The translations under genes and the position numbers were made by a program. DNA of 64,000 bases, from positions 434,001 through 498,000 of the forward strand of contig NZ_WELI01000001.1 of NCBI RefSeq assembly GCF_009184635.1. Reading direction: 5' to 3'. Source of the stretch: Rudanella paleaurantiibacter (lineage in GTDB: Bacteria > Bacteroidota > Bacteroidia > Cytophagales > Spirosomataceae). The notes beneath the pieces were generated by a model, which made no database searches, was not told the origin of the DNA, and saw nothing but the letters and a program-made list of their open reading frames with translations. This document shows, one piece after another, positions 17,591-26,244 of the stretch (positions are counted from its first letter, which is position 1; the number at the start of each line of letters is the position of its first letter).

Positions 17591-20500
17591 ATGGCCTTAC
17601 GTACCCGTTTCCTTTTCCCGTATTCGCTCGTTGCACTCCTGCTGTCGGCTTGTGGGCAATCGAGTGAATCGACTGAGTCAAAACCCGACGCACAACCCGC
17701 CGGACCTCCGCTTTTTACGACGCTCTCTCCCGATCAGACGGGCGTGACTTTCTCCAATAACCTGAGCGAAGGTCTCAACACCAATGTGCTCATGTACGAG
17801 TACTTCTACAACGGGGGCGGGGTAGCCGTGGGCGACCTCAACGGCGATGGCCTACAGGATATTTATTTCAGTGGCAACATGGTGCCTAACCAGTTGTACC
17901 TCAACCGGGGCGGCATGAAATTTACCGATGTGACCTCGGCTGCGGGCGTGGCCGGGCGCGAAGGCCCCTGGCGCACGGGGGTCTCGATGGCCGATGTCAA
18001 TGGCGACGGGCGGCTCGACCTGTTTCTGTGTTACTCCGGTAGTCTGCGCCCCGAAAAACGGACGCCCCAACTGTTTATCAACGAGGGGGCCGATGCGCAG
18101 GGCGTGCCCCGGTTTACGGACCAAACGGCCCAGTTTGGCCTCGACAAGCCCGCTCAGTCGACGCAGGGCACCTTTTTTGACTATGACCGCGATGGCGACC
18201 TCGACCTGTTGCTCCTCAACCACAATCCCAAGTCGCTGCCGGTACTCGATAAAGCAACCACCTCGGTGTTGCTGAGCGAATCGAACCCGGAAATTGGGTT
18301 GCGGCTCTTCGAAAACCGACGCCAGAAATTTGTTGACATAACCCCCGGTTCGGGCTTGAGTAGTTCAGTGCTGAGCTACGGGCTGGGCGCGGGTGTGTCG
18401 GACATCAACGGCGATGGCTGGCCCGATATTTACGTTTCCAACGACTATGCCGTGCCCGATTACCTCTACCTCAACACAGCTGGTAAGGGGGGAGTCGCGT
18501 TTCGGGATGTGCTGGGCAAAAGCCTCGGCCATACCTCTAATTTCTCGATGGGTAACGACGTGGCCGACATCAACAACGATGCCCGCCCTGACCTGATGAC
18601 CCTCGATATGCTGCCCGAAGACAACCGGCGGCAAAAACTCCTGATGGCTCCCGACAATTACGAGAAGTTTGCTTTTGGGGTAGAGTCGGGATTTCATCAT
18701 CAGTATATGCGCAACATGCTGCATATCAATGAAGGAGGAACTACGCCTGTTTTCCGAGAGGTGGGGCAGCTCGCCGGTGTATCGAATACCGACTGGAGCT
18801 GGGCTCCGCTCTTTGCCGATTACGACAACGATGGCTGGAAAGACCTGTTTGTTACGAACGGGTACGTCCGTGACTATACCAACCTCGATTTTCTGAAGTA
18901 CATGGCTGATTTTATGCAGAATCGGCCGACCGATGTGCAGCGCAATGATGTACTTGAGTTGGTACACCAGATGCCGGCGTCAAACGTGACCAACTACCTG
19001 TTTAGGAACCAGATGGGCGATGGGCGCGAGTCTGAACCAGCTTTTGCCAGTATGGGCGCTGCTGGAGGCATGAATCAGCCTTCCAACAGCACCGGCGCAG
19101 CCTACGCCGATCTCGACAACGATGGTGACTTGGATCTGGTAGTCAATAACACCAATCAGCTAGCCTTTATTTTTCAGAACGATGCCAACCGTTTGCGCAA
19201 ACATCACTATCTGGCATTTGCGTTGCAGGGCAGTGGGGCCAATACCCAAGGTGTAGGGACCAAAGTGACCGTGTATCAGGGCGGCCGGTCGCAGTTGGTT
19301 GAGCAAATGCCGACGCGCGGTTTCCAGTCGAGCGTGTCACCCCGGCTGCATGTGGGTCTGGGTACTACCGCTACTGTCGACTCGGTGCGGGTGGTGTGGC
19401 CCACGGGCAAAACCCAGCTGCTGACGAGCGTTAAAGCCGACCAGATTCTTACCCTCCGCGAAACGGACGCCAAAGCTACATTCCGGTCTACAACTACCCC
19501 GGCCTTGTTGTATCGGGAGTTGCCTGCGGTGGTCAATCATACGTACCCGGCCGTTACGGTCAATGATTTTAAGCGGCAGCCGTTGCTGGTCAATGCGCAG
19601 TCGTATGCGGGGCCGTGCCTGGCCAAAGCCGACGTAGATGGCGACGGGCGCGAGGATGTGTATGCGGGCGGCAGCGCCGGACAGCCGGGCGTGTTGCTCA
19701 TGCAGCAGGCCAATGGCTCGTTTACGAAAAAAGCCCAGCCCGCTTTCTCGGCTGATAAAGCCTGTGAAGACACCGACGCTCTGTTTTTTGATGCCAATGG
19801 CGACCGTTTTCCCGATCTGTACGTGTGCAGTGGCGGCTACGGCGATTTGCAACCCGGTACTGACCCGCGTCTGGACGACCGGCTGTATCTGAACGACGGG
19901 AAAGGCAATTTCACCAAACAAACCGGGGCTTTGCCCAGCCTGCGTACCAGTACGAGTTGCGTGCGGGTGGCCGATGTGAACAACGACGGCCGACCCGACC
20001 TGTTTGTGGGTGGGCGTGTGGTGCCGGGCCGGTATCCCGAAACGCCCCGGTCGTTCTTGCTGATCAATGCGGGGGGAGGAACCAGCCCGCGCTTTGTGGA
20101 TCAGACGAAACAAATGGCTCCTTTACTCGAAAAAATCGGGATGGTGACCGATGCCGCCTGGACAGACCTGAACGGCGACCGTACCCCCGAACTGGTGCTT
20201 GTGGGCGAGTGGATGCCCGTAACCGTACTGGCCTGGTCGGGCGGGAAGCTGGCCGATCAGACCACCGCGTTTTTGGGCAAACAGTACCGGGGTTGGTGGA
20301 ACAAACTCACTGTCGACGATTTGAACGGCGATGGCCGCCCCGATCTGGCGGTGGGTAATCTGGGCCTTAATACGCAGTGCCGGGCCTCAGACCGCGAACC
20401 GGCCGAGCTGGTGTATAAAGATTTTGACGACAACGGCACGCTCGACCCGGTGCTGTGCTTATACGTACAGGGTAAAGCATACCCTCACGCCACCCGCGAC

Positions 20501-20989
20501 GAACTGCTCGATCAGATGGCGATGCTCCGCAAGCGGTTTACAACCTACGACAGCTACGCCAACGCGACCCTTACTGATGTGTTTTCGGCCGAGGAACTGC
20601 AAAACGCGCAGAAACTTACCGCCAATGAGTTTCGGTCGATGGTATTTATGAGCACGGGCGCAGGCAAGCTAACGGCTACCCCGCTGCCGATGGCGGCACA
20701 GGCGTCGCCGGTGTTTACGCTGACCCCAGTCGATTTTGATAAGGACGGTCGCAAAGATTTGCTCGTAGCGGGCAACACCTACCAGACCCGGTTGCGGTTT
20801 GGGCGGGCCGATGCCAACCGGGGGCTTCTGCTGCGGGGCGATGGCAAAGGTACGTTCACGGCGGTGCCGCAACAGCAGGCCGGCTTCGACCTCCGGGGCG
20901 ATGTGCGCGCCGTGGTGCCCGTGGGCGACCGTTTGCTGATTGGTGTCAACAGCCAGCCGTTGCGGATGTATGGCCTAAGTACGCGATGA
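17591..20989 (+). CDS. ASPIC/UnbV (CRTAC1-like) FG-GAP repeat lipoprotein
   Basis: A 1,132-residue surface lipoprotein (lipobox LLLSAC). It carries many FG-GAP/VCBS calcium-binding repeats, seen as DLNGDGLQDIYFSG, DVNGDGRLDLFL, DINGDGWPDIYVSND and others. An ASPIC/UnbV module lies near residues 570-640 (GVGTKVTVYQGG, SPRLHVGLG, VVWPTGK), with more FG-GAP repeats after it. In Bacteroidota such proteins are often encoded next to SusC/SusD pairs, and a role in ligand capture at the surface is inferred. The start at 17591 is chosen because the upstream frame begins inside the susD terminator. It therefore probably has its own promoter, or read-through feeds it. Confidence 0.9.
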   Translation: MALRTRFLFPYSLVALLLSACGQSSESTESKPDAQPAGPPLFTTLSPDQTGVTFSNNLSEGLNTNVLMYEYFYNGGGVAVGDLNGDGLQDIYFSGNMVPNQLYLNRGGMKFTDVTSAAGVAGREGPWRTGVSMADVNGDGRLDLFLCYSGSLRPEKRTPQLFINEGADAQGVPRFTDQTAQFGLDKPAQSTQGTFFDYDRDGDLDLLLLNHNPKSLPVLDKATTSVLLSESNPEIGLRLFENRRQKFVDITPGSGLSSSVLSYGLGAGVSDINGDGWPDIYVSNDYAVPDYLYLNTAGKGGVAFRDVLGKSLGHTSNFSMGNDVADINNDARPDLMTLDMLPEDNRRQKLLMAPDNYEKFAFGVESGFHHQYMRNMLHINEGGTTPVFREVGQLAGVSNTDWSWAPLFADYDNDGWKDLFVTNGYVRDYTNLDFLKYMADFMQNRPTDVQRNDVLELVHQMPASNVTNYLFRNQMGDGRESEPAFASMGAAGGMNQPSNSTGAAYADLDNDGDLDLVVNNTNQLAFIFQNDANRLRKHHYLAFALQGSGANTQGVGTKVTVYQGGRSQLVEQMPTRGFQSSVSPRLHVGLGTTATVDSVRVVWPTGKTQLLTSVKADQILTLRETDAKATFRSTTTPALLYRELPAVVNHTYPAVTVNDFKRQPLLVNAQSYAGPCLAKADVDGDGREDVYAGGSAGQPGVLLMQQANGSFTKKAQPAFSADKACEDTDALFFDANGDRFPDLYVCSGGYGDLQPGTDPRLDDRLYLNDGKGNFTKQTGALPSLRTSTSCVRVADVNNDGRPDLFVGGRVVPGRYPETPRSFLLINAGGGTSPRFVDQTKQMAPLLEKIGMVTDAAWTDLNGDRTPELVLVGEWMPVTVLAWSGGKLADQTTAFLGKQYRGWWNKLTVDDLNGDGRPDLAVGNLGLNTQCRASDREPAELVYKDFDDNGTLDPVLCLYVQGKAYPHATRDELLDQMAMLRKRFTTYDSYANATLTDVFSAEELQNAQKLTANEFRSMVFMSTGAGKLTATPLPMAAQASPVFTLTPVDFDKDGRKDLLVAGNTYQTRLRFGRADANRGLLLRGDGKGTFTAVPQQQAGFDLRGDVRAVVPVGDRLLIGVNSQPLRMYGLSTR

Positions 20990-21000
20990 TAAAACCGGGC

Positions 21001-21882
21001 TTATTTCTTCCGAAACGTCATGGCATACTGGCCATTGACGAGCAACGTAAGCCGGTCTTTACCAATTCGAAATAGCGATGATTGATCGAGGGCCGTCAGA
21101 AAATCGGTCTCAAACGTACCCGGGGCTGTTCGGCGGGTGGTGGTTTTGGGAACCAGATCGAGATGGTCGCCCTCGGCATCGATAGCCCCTTTGATTTTAT
21201 TCCAGCCGGTGGAGCCGACTAATTTGTGTCCCGCCAGGTCGATTTCCAGATAGGGCAGTTGCTTGTCGCCGAACTGATCGGGGCGCAGGCGCTGCCCTTT
21301 AAACGTTTCGAGCACCCAGGCACCATTGAGTCGGTCGCTGCCCTTGATAAACGCCCCGCAGCCCGTAAATCGTTTGCCGTTGGCATCAATCCGAACCGTG
21401 TACGCATAGTCGCGTTTGCTGACCGGGTCTCGGCAGGCAATGGGCTCAATGTACACCTTCAGCCGCGCTACTTTGGGGGCTGCATTGCGGCTCGCGGCTG
21501 TTCGGCGTGTGTTGGATGCGTACACGGGTGTTGCTTTCGCGTCGAGCACAACACCCATGGTTTTGCCCATAGGTTGCGGTTTGGGAATGGGCGTCAGCAG
21601 CTGAGGCCCGTCGAACGACTGAAACAGCATCTGTTTCGAGAAGTCGATGTCGAGTCGCCAGCCGATCGTCGTGGCTGCGGGGGCGGTGCCCATAGCCACG
21701 AAATCGATGCCTTGGCGCCGTTTATCGGCCCAGTCGATGGCTTCGGAGAGGTTGGCTCGCGTGGCTTTCCCGCCCGATTCGCCCGTAGACACCGGTCGCC
21801 GACAACCGGAGGAAGTCAGCAATGCGAGCCAGAATAAAGAGAAAACGAGCGATAGGGGTAAGCGAGTGAATCGGTTACTCAT
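21001..21882 (-). CDS. Lipoprotein with COG3650-like and META/HslJ-like domains
   Basis: A 293-residue lipoprotein (lipobox LTSSGC). Residues around 150-185 contain CRDPVSKRDYAYTVRI and GKRFTGCGAF, matching the short cysteine-bounded motif of COG3650-type periplasmic proteins. The C-terminal 100 residues (NGAWVLETFKGQ, YLEIDLAGHKLVGSTGWN, LYVNGQ-like end) resemble the META domain of HslJ. This combination is known in envelope-stress lipoproteins, but no reaction is established. It converges with the ASPIC/UnbV gene, whose stop is 11 bases away. Confidence 0.75.
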   Translation of the reverse strand: MSNRFTRLPLSLVFSLFWLALLTSSGCRRPVSTGESGGKATRANLSEAIDWADKRRQGIDFVAMGTAPAATTIGWRLDIDFSKQMLFQSFDGPQLLTPIPKPQPMGKTMGVVLDAKATPVYASNTRRTAASRNAAPKVARLKVYIEPIACRDPVSKRDYAYTVRIDANGKRFTGCGAFIKGSDRLNGAWVLETFKGQRLRPDQFGDKQLPYLEIDLAGHKLVGSTGWNKIKGAIDAEGDHLDLVPKTTTRRTAPGTFETDFLTALDQSSLFRIGKDRLTLLVNGQYAMTFRKK

Positions 21883-21959
21883 GCCGACATGCGTTGGTTT
21901 TGTGGTAATGAAACAACGTATGTCGACTTAGAATAGTATTTCTGTAGGATAGTGAAAAG

Positions 21960-22030
21960 TTAGGAGTTGATCGTTAAGAGTTCGGGGAGAGCGAATGGGC
22001 AACTCCGAACTCTTAACGATCAACTCCTAA
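21960..22030. repeat. Perfect 26-base inverted repeat after the GMC gene
   Basis: Arms 21960-21985 and 22005-22030 are exact reverse complements over 26 bases, with a 19-base spacer. The left arm begins TTAGGAGTTGATCG and contains the near-repeats GTTGATCGTTAAGAGTT. It starts 4 bases after the stop of the minus-strand GMC gene. No T-run follows. Confidence 0.9.
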
Positions 22031-22034
22031 TTCC

Positions 22035-23732
22035 TTACAGGTTATTCTTCTTCATTTCCCGCACGGCGTAGTCGACGGCGCGGGCGGTCAGGGCCATGTA
22101 GGTGAGCGAGGGATTCACGCACGACGACGAGGTCATGCTGGCTCCGTCGGTTACAAACACGTTTTTGACAGTGTGCATCTGATTCCAACCATTCAGAATA
22201 GACGTTTTGGGGTCGCGGCCCATGCGGGCGGTACCCATCTCGTGAATGGCCATGCCCGGCGCACTTTGGTTGTTGTAGGCCCGAATGTTTTTGAGTCCGG
22301 CGGCTTCGAGCATTTCGGCAGCATCGTTCATCATGTCGATCTGCATCTTTTTCTCGTTCTCGCGGAATTCGGCGTTGAAAACCATCGTGGGCAGGCCCCA
22401 CTTGTCGGTTTTTGTGCGGTCGAGCGTAACCTGATTGCTGGCGTAGGGCAGGCACTCCCCAAAGCCACCGAGGCCCATGGTCCACTCGCCCGGCTGGGTC
22501 ATTTTCTCTTTCATATCGGCCCCGAACCCTTCAGCGCCTTCGTTGCGGGTCCGTGCGGCCCGGCCCTGATACCCAAAGCCGCGCAGGTAATCCCGTTTGT
22601 CGTTGCCAATGTTGCGGTAACGCGGCACATAAATGCCATTGGCCCGCCGACCGTAGTAGTAGCTATCCTGGAAGCCGTCGTACGTACCCGAAGCCCCCAC
22701 CCGGAAATGGTGGTCCATCAGGTTTTGGCCCAGCACCCCGCTATCGTTGCCAAGCCCGTTGGGGAACCGCTTCGAGATCGAGTTGAGTAAAACGAAAGTC
22801 GTACCCAGCGTAGAACCATTGACAAACACCAGCTTGGCAAAAAATTCCATGCTTTCGCCCGTTTGTGAGTCAATCACGCGTACGCCTTTGGCCCGGCCTT
22901 TCTGCTCATCGTACAGCACCTCGGCCACAATAGAGTGGGGGCGGAGGGTCAGTCGGCCCGTTTTCTGGGCTGCGGGCAACGTAGCCGCCTGGGTGCTGAA
23001 ATAGCCGCCGAAGGGGCAGCCCCGGCTGCACAGGTTTCGGAATTGGCAACTGGCACGGCCCAGGTCGGTATGAAGCTTCTGGGCATTGGTCAGGTTCGCT
23101 ACCCGCCCGATGGTCATGACCCGATCGCCCTTGTAGGTCGACTTGATGGCCGAGGCTACGTGCTTTTCGAGGCAGTTCATCTGCATCGCGGGCATAAAAT
23201 CGCTGTCGGGTAGTTGGGGCAGATTCAGTTTTTCGCCACTGATTCCCACAAACTTCTCCACATAACTGTACCAGGGGGCAATGTCTTTGTACCGGATCGG
23301 CCAATCGACGGCGATGCCTTCTTTGGCATTGGCCTCAAAGTCGAGGTCGCTCCAGCGGTAGGTTTGCCGCCCCCACATAATCGACTTACCGCCCACAATG
23401 TCGGGCCGAAACCAGTCGAACCGTTTGGTTTCGGTGTACGGAGAGTCGGTGTCATTGATCCAGTACTGCGCGTTGGCTTCCTGAAAAATGGTGTCGCGGC
23501 TCAGGTAGGGGTGAGCTTTGATCTGCTCGTTGGTCAGTTTACCCCGGTGCGGCATTTCCCAGGGGTCTTTCATGGCCGACTCGTAGCCCGTGACGTGTTC
23601 GAGGGGTTTGCCCCGGTCGAGCATCAGTACGCGCAGGCCTTTTTCGGTGAGTTCTTTGGCGGCATAGCCCCCGCTGACGCCAGAGCCAACCACGATGGCG
23701 TCGAAAGTTTGGGGAGGAGCGATAATGTGCAT
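22035..23732 (-). CDS. GMC family FAD-dependent oxidoreductase
   Basis: A 565-residue flavoenzyme. The dinucleotide-binding motif is GSGVSGGYAAKEL (residues 17-29). GGKSIMWGRQTYRW contributes the FAD-side loop, a cysteine pair sits in CSRGCPFGGYFS, and the C-terminal active site shows HEMGTARMG and CVNPSLTYMAL with the His/Asn pair of the superfamily. Members oxidise sugars, alcohols or related polyols. Relatives in Bacteroidota commonly have a subunit-3 partner with a twin-arginine signal. None is next to this gene, and no signal peptide is seen, so its partner must be elsewhere if it exists. Confidence 0.9.
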   Translation of the reverse strand: MHIIAPPQTFDAIVVGSGVSGGYAAKELTEKGLRVLMLDRGKPLEHVTGYESAMKDPWEMPHRGKLTNEQIKAHPYLSRDTIFQEANAQYWINDTDSPYTETKRFDWFRPDIVGGKSIMWGRQTYRWSDLDFEANAKEGIAVDWPIRYKDIAPWYSYVEKFVGISGEKLNLPQLPDSDFMPAMQMNCLEKHVASAIKSTYKGDRVMTIGRVANLTNAQKLHTDLGRASCQFRNLCSRGCPFGGYFSTQAATLPAAQKTGRLTLRPHSIVAEVLYDEQKGRAKGVRVIDSQTGESMEFFAKLVFVNGSTLGTTFVLLNSISKRFPNGLGNDSGVLGQNLMDHHFRVGASGTYDGFQDSYYYGRRANGIYVPRYRNIGNDKRDYLRGFGYQGRAARTRNEGAEGFGADMKEKMTQPGEWTMGLGGFGECLPYASNQVTLDRTKTDKWGLPTMVFNAEFRENEKKMQIDMMNDAAEMLEAAGLKNIRAYNNQSAPGMAIHEMGTARMGRDPKTSILNGWNQMHTVKNVFVTDGASMTSSSCVNPSLTYMALTARAVDYAVREMKKNNL

Positions 23733-23821
23733 GTATGAGGGGGAGAAAAACTTGAATCAGCTTGTATTACACCAAGAAACACGAAAATACGCGGTATCTA
23801 ATCGGATTTAGCGAACAGGGG

Positions 23822-23971
23822 GTAGGACAAGTTTATTTTTCTGACAGGATTACAGGATAAACAGGATTGATTGAGCCCCAAAAAAATCCTGTTTATCCTG
23901 TAATCCTCCGGGTCGTCGGGCGGTCAGAAAAAAACTTCTGTCGAACCCCTATCACAAAGAACTTGTCCTAC
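23822..23971. repeat. Nested inverted repeats between GMC and DUF2911 genes
   Basis: The 395-base divergent gap 23733-24127 holds no gene. It contains an inner perfect 23-base inverted repeat, 23846-23868 with 23885-23907, whose arms are built from the word ACAGGAT. This is enclosed by an outer perfect 12-base repeat, 23822-23833 with 23960-23971 (GTAGGACAAGTT). The inner word resembles dispersed ACAGGAT-type repeats I recall from other bacterial genomes, which I could not check here. Confidence 0.85.
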
Positions 23972-24127
23972 ACCCAGCGAACAGAGTGGGGAATTAAACA
24001 GACCTTTTGTGGGCGAGGGAGCCGGGCGGAAATCGGGCGTACGGCTGAAACGCGTAGACAAGGCTTTTTTTGCCCCAATCGCGCCTATTTCTTTGTAACT
24101 TGCGGCTTCGTTTAAAATCACTTCACT

Positions 24128-24967
24128 ATGACCAAATCACTATGGACACTGGCCCTGGTTGCCAGTCTTGCCGGTAGCGTACAGGCTCAGATTCGGACCC
24201 CACAAGCCAGCCCAATGGCTACTGTTTCGCAGGGTATTGGCCTCTCAAAAGCCACGGTTGAATACAGCCGCCCGGCGCTGAAAGGCCGCAAAATGTTTGG
24301 TGATCAGGTACCCTACGGTAAAGTATGGCGTACGGGGGCCAACATGGCAACCAAGCTTACCCTCGACGCTGAAATGAGCGTAAACGGGAAAGCGGTACCG
24401 GCGGGTAGCTATGCCTTGTTTACTATTCCCGGCCAAAACGAGTGGACCATCATTCTGAATAAAAACACCAAGGCGTTTGGGGCATTCGATTACAAAGAAG
24501 CGGAGGATGTGCTGCGCTTTACTGTGAAGCCCGAGAAACTGAGCACACCAGCTGAATACTTTACCGTTGAATTTACCGACTTTACACCGACTACCGCCAA
24601 TCTGGCCATGCGTTGGGAAAATGTGCAGGTGAAATTCCCGCTCAAGCAGGACTCCGATGCCCAAATTATGGCGCAGATCGACGCGGAGGTAAGCAAGCCC
24701 GATGCCAAGCCCGGTGTGTTCTCGGCCGCGGCTAATTACTACTTCGATACCAACCGGGACCTGACCAAGGCCCGCGCCTGGGCTGATAAGGTGGTTGAAG
24801 CCGATAAAAAATACTGGACGTACTTCCTGCGGGGTAAGATTGCCGCCAAGCAGGGTGACTGCAAAACCGCCCGTGCCGACGCCGAGGCTGGCCTGAAAAT
24901 GGCGCAGGAAGCCGGTGACGATGCCTACATCAAAAACCACAAGGGGATTTTGGCAACGTGTAAGTAA
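24128..24967 (+). CDS. DUF2911 domain protein with C-terminal TPR-like region
   Basis: A 279-residue secreted protein. The signal peptide MTKSLWTLALVASLAGSVQA is followed by a DUF2911 domain (about 20-165) with YSRPALKGRKMFG, YGKVWRTGANMAT and KAVPAGSYALFTIP. The last 100 residues contain helical repeats (FDTNRDLTKARAWADKVVEA, GDCKTARADAEAGL) that look like tetratricopeptide units. The family is common in Bacteroidota and its function is unknown. Confidence 0.88.
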   Translation: MTKSLWTLALVASLAGSVQAQIRTPQASPMATVSQGIGLSKATVEYSRPALKGRKMFGDQVPYGKVWRTGANMATKLTLDAEMSVNGKAVPAGSYALFTIPGQNEWTIILNKNTKAFGAFDYKEAEDVLRFTVKPEKLSTPAEYFTVEFTDFTPTTANLAMRWENVQVKFPLKQDSDAQIMAQIDAEVSKPDAKPGVFSAAANYYFDTNRDLTKARAWADKVVEADKKYWTYFLRGKIAAKQGDCKTARADAEAGLKMAQEAGDDAYIKNHKGILATCK

Positions 24968-24994
24968 GCGGTTGATAGCTAAACATACCTGCTA

Positions 24995-25024
24995 TTGACT
25001 AACTGAATTAAAACTATATCTTTG
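24995..25024 (+). promoter_or_regulatory. Bacteroidota-type promoter for the desaturase gene
   Basis: TTG (24995-24997) and TATCTTTG (25017-25024) are spaced by 19 bases, matching the Bacteroidota -33/-7 consensus exactly. The expected start is near 25031, about 60 bases before the ATG at 25093. Confidence 0.75.
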
Positions 25025-25028
25025 GTAG

Positions 25029-25067
25029 ACGGCAATGGGTTAGGTCCTATTGCCGTTCTTTATTTTT
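25029..25067 (+). terminator. Hairpin with T-rich tail overlapping the desaturase promoter
   Basis: ACGGCAAT (25029-25036) pairs with ATTGCCGT (25049-25056), and the stem is followed by TCTTTATTTTT. It could end DUF2911 transcripts. However, it begins 5 bases after the -7 box of the next promoter, so transcripts starting near 25031 would carry most of the stem at their 5' end. Confidence 0.65.
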
Positions 25068-25092
25068 AGGTATTCCCTTAGCCTTCAAGCCT

Positions 25093-26172
25093 ATGCGTAC
25101 ACTCGGCCCCCTCAGCGACCCCGGATTTGTGCAGCCAGCCTACACCCGTTTCGACCGGTTCTGGCTCCAATTTCTCAAAGACGAGCGCGATTTGCCATTT
25201 ATCTATCTAACGCTCCGAATTGTGGCGGTACTGATGCCGATAGCGGTGCTTTTGTACATGCCGTTTCTGAACGGATGGGCCTGGGGTGCGGTGGCGGTGC
25301 TGTATTTTTATCTGAATAATCTGGTGTTTAAGGGGCCTTTTGGACTCATGCTACATTGCACGAGCCACCGGCCGCTCTTTAAACCCGAGTACAAAAACGC
25401 GTACTATTTCTGGACCTGGGTCTTGGCCCCGCTTTTCGGCAATACCCCCGAAACGTACTACAGCCACCACATGGGCATGCACCATGCCGAAAATAACGTG
25501 GCTCCCGACGAGAGTACAACGATGCCGTATCAGCGCGATAGTGTGCGGAGTTTTCTGGCTTACTTTCTGGACTTCTTTTTCTTTGGCGTACTTGAGTTGC
25601 TTGCGTACCTGCGCCGGAAAAACCGTATGAAACTGCTGTACCGGGCCTTGCTGGGCGAACTGAGTTTTTATGCCCTCTGTATCGGGTTGTCGTTTGTCAA
25701 TTTCCCAGCCACGGTGGTGGTGTTTATCCTGCCTTTTTTCATGTTCCGGCTTATTACCATGCTCGGTAACTGGACTCAACACGCCTTTGTATGCCCCACT
25801 GAGCCGCTGAATCCGTACAAAAACAGCATTACCTGCATCAACGTCAAGTACAACCATAAGTGCTGGAATGATGGCTACCACATCAGCCACCACTACCGGC
25901 CCGGTCTGCACTGGACCGAACACCCCGCCTTTTTTCTGAAAACGGTTGACAAGTATGCTCAGAACAAGGCTATTGTGTTCGACCGGCTCGATTTTCTGGG
26001 TGTATTTTACAACCTGATGCGCAAACGGTACGACGTTCTGGCCAGCCACGTGGTCAATATCAACGGGGCCTTTTCGAGTCAGGAGGAAATTGAAGCGCTG
26101 CTCCGTCACCGGACGCAACGTATTAAAGATGAGCCCGCTATCGTAATGCAGCCCGCAGCCGCCGTGTCGTAA
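25093..26172 (+). CDS. Membrane fatty acid desaturase family protein
   Basis: A 359-residue integral membrane protein of the di-iron desaturase superfamily. Histidine clusters are visible as HCTSHR (around 95-100), HHMGMHH (around 126-132) and HISHHYRPGLHW (around 265-276), with four or more membrane segments between them. Members insert double bonds or hydroxyls into acyl chains or carotenoids, and the substrate is not deducible here. The start at 25093 (MRTLGPLSD) follows the promoter and hairpin directly upstream. Confidence 0.82.
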   Translation: MRTLGPLSDPGFVQPAYTRFDRFWLQFLKDERDLPFIYLTLRIVAVLMPIAVLLYMPFLNGWAWGAVAVLYFYLNNLVFKGPFGLMLHCTSHRPLFKPEYKNAYYFWTWVLAPLFGNTPETYYSHHMGMHHAENNVAPDESTTMPYQRDSVRSFLAYFLDFFFFGVLELLAYLRRKNRMKLLYRALLGELSFYALCIGLSFVNFPATVVVFILPFFMFRLITMLGNWTQHAFVCPTEPLNPYKNSITCINVKYNHKCWNDGYHISHHYRPGLHWTEHPAFFLKTVDKYAQNKAIVFDRLDFLGVFYNLMRKRYDVLASHVVNINGAFSSQEEIEALLRHRTQRIKDEPAIVMQPAAAVS

Positions 26173-26244
26173 GCCCGTTGCCTTTCTTTCCCGAACATTC
26201 GCCCGAAAGGGCCGGTTAGCGTCATGTACACAATCACTCGTGTC

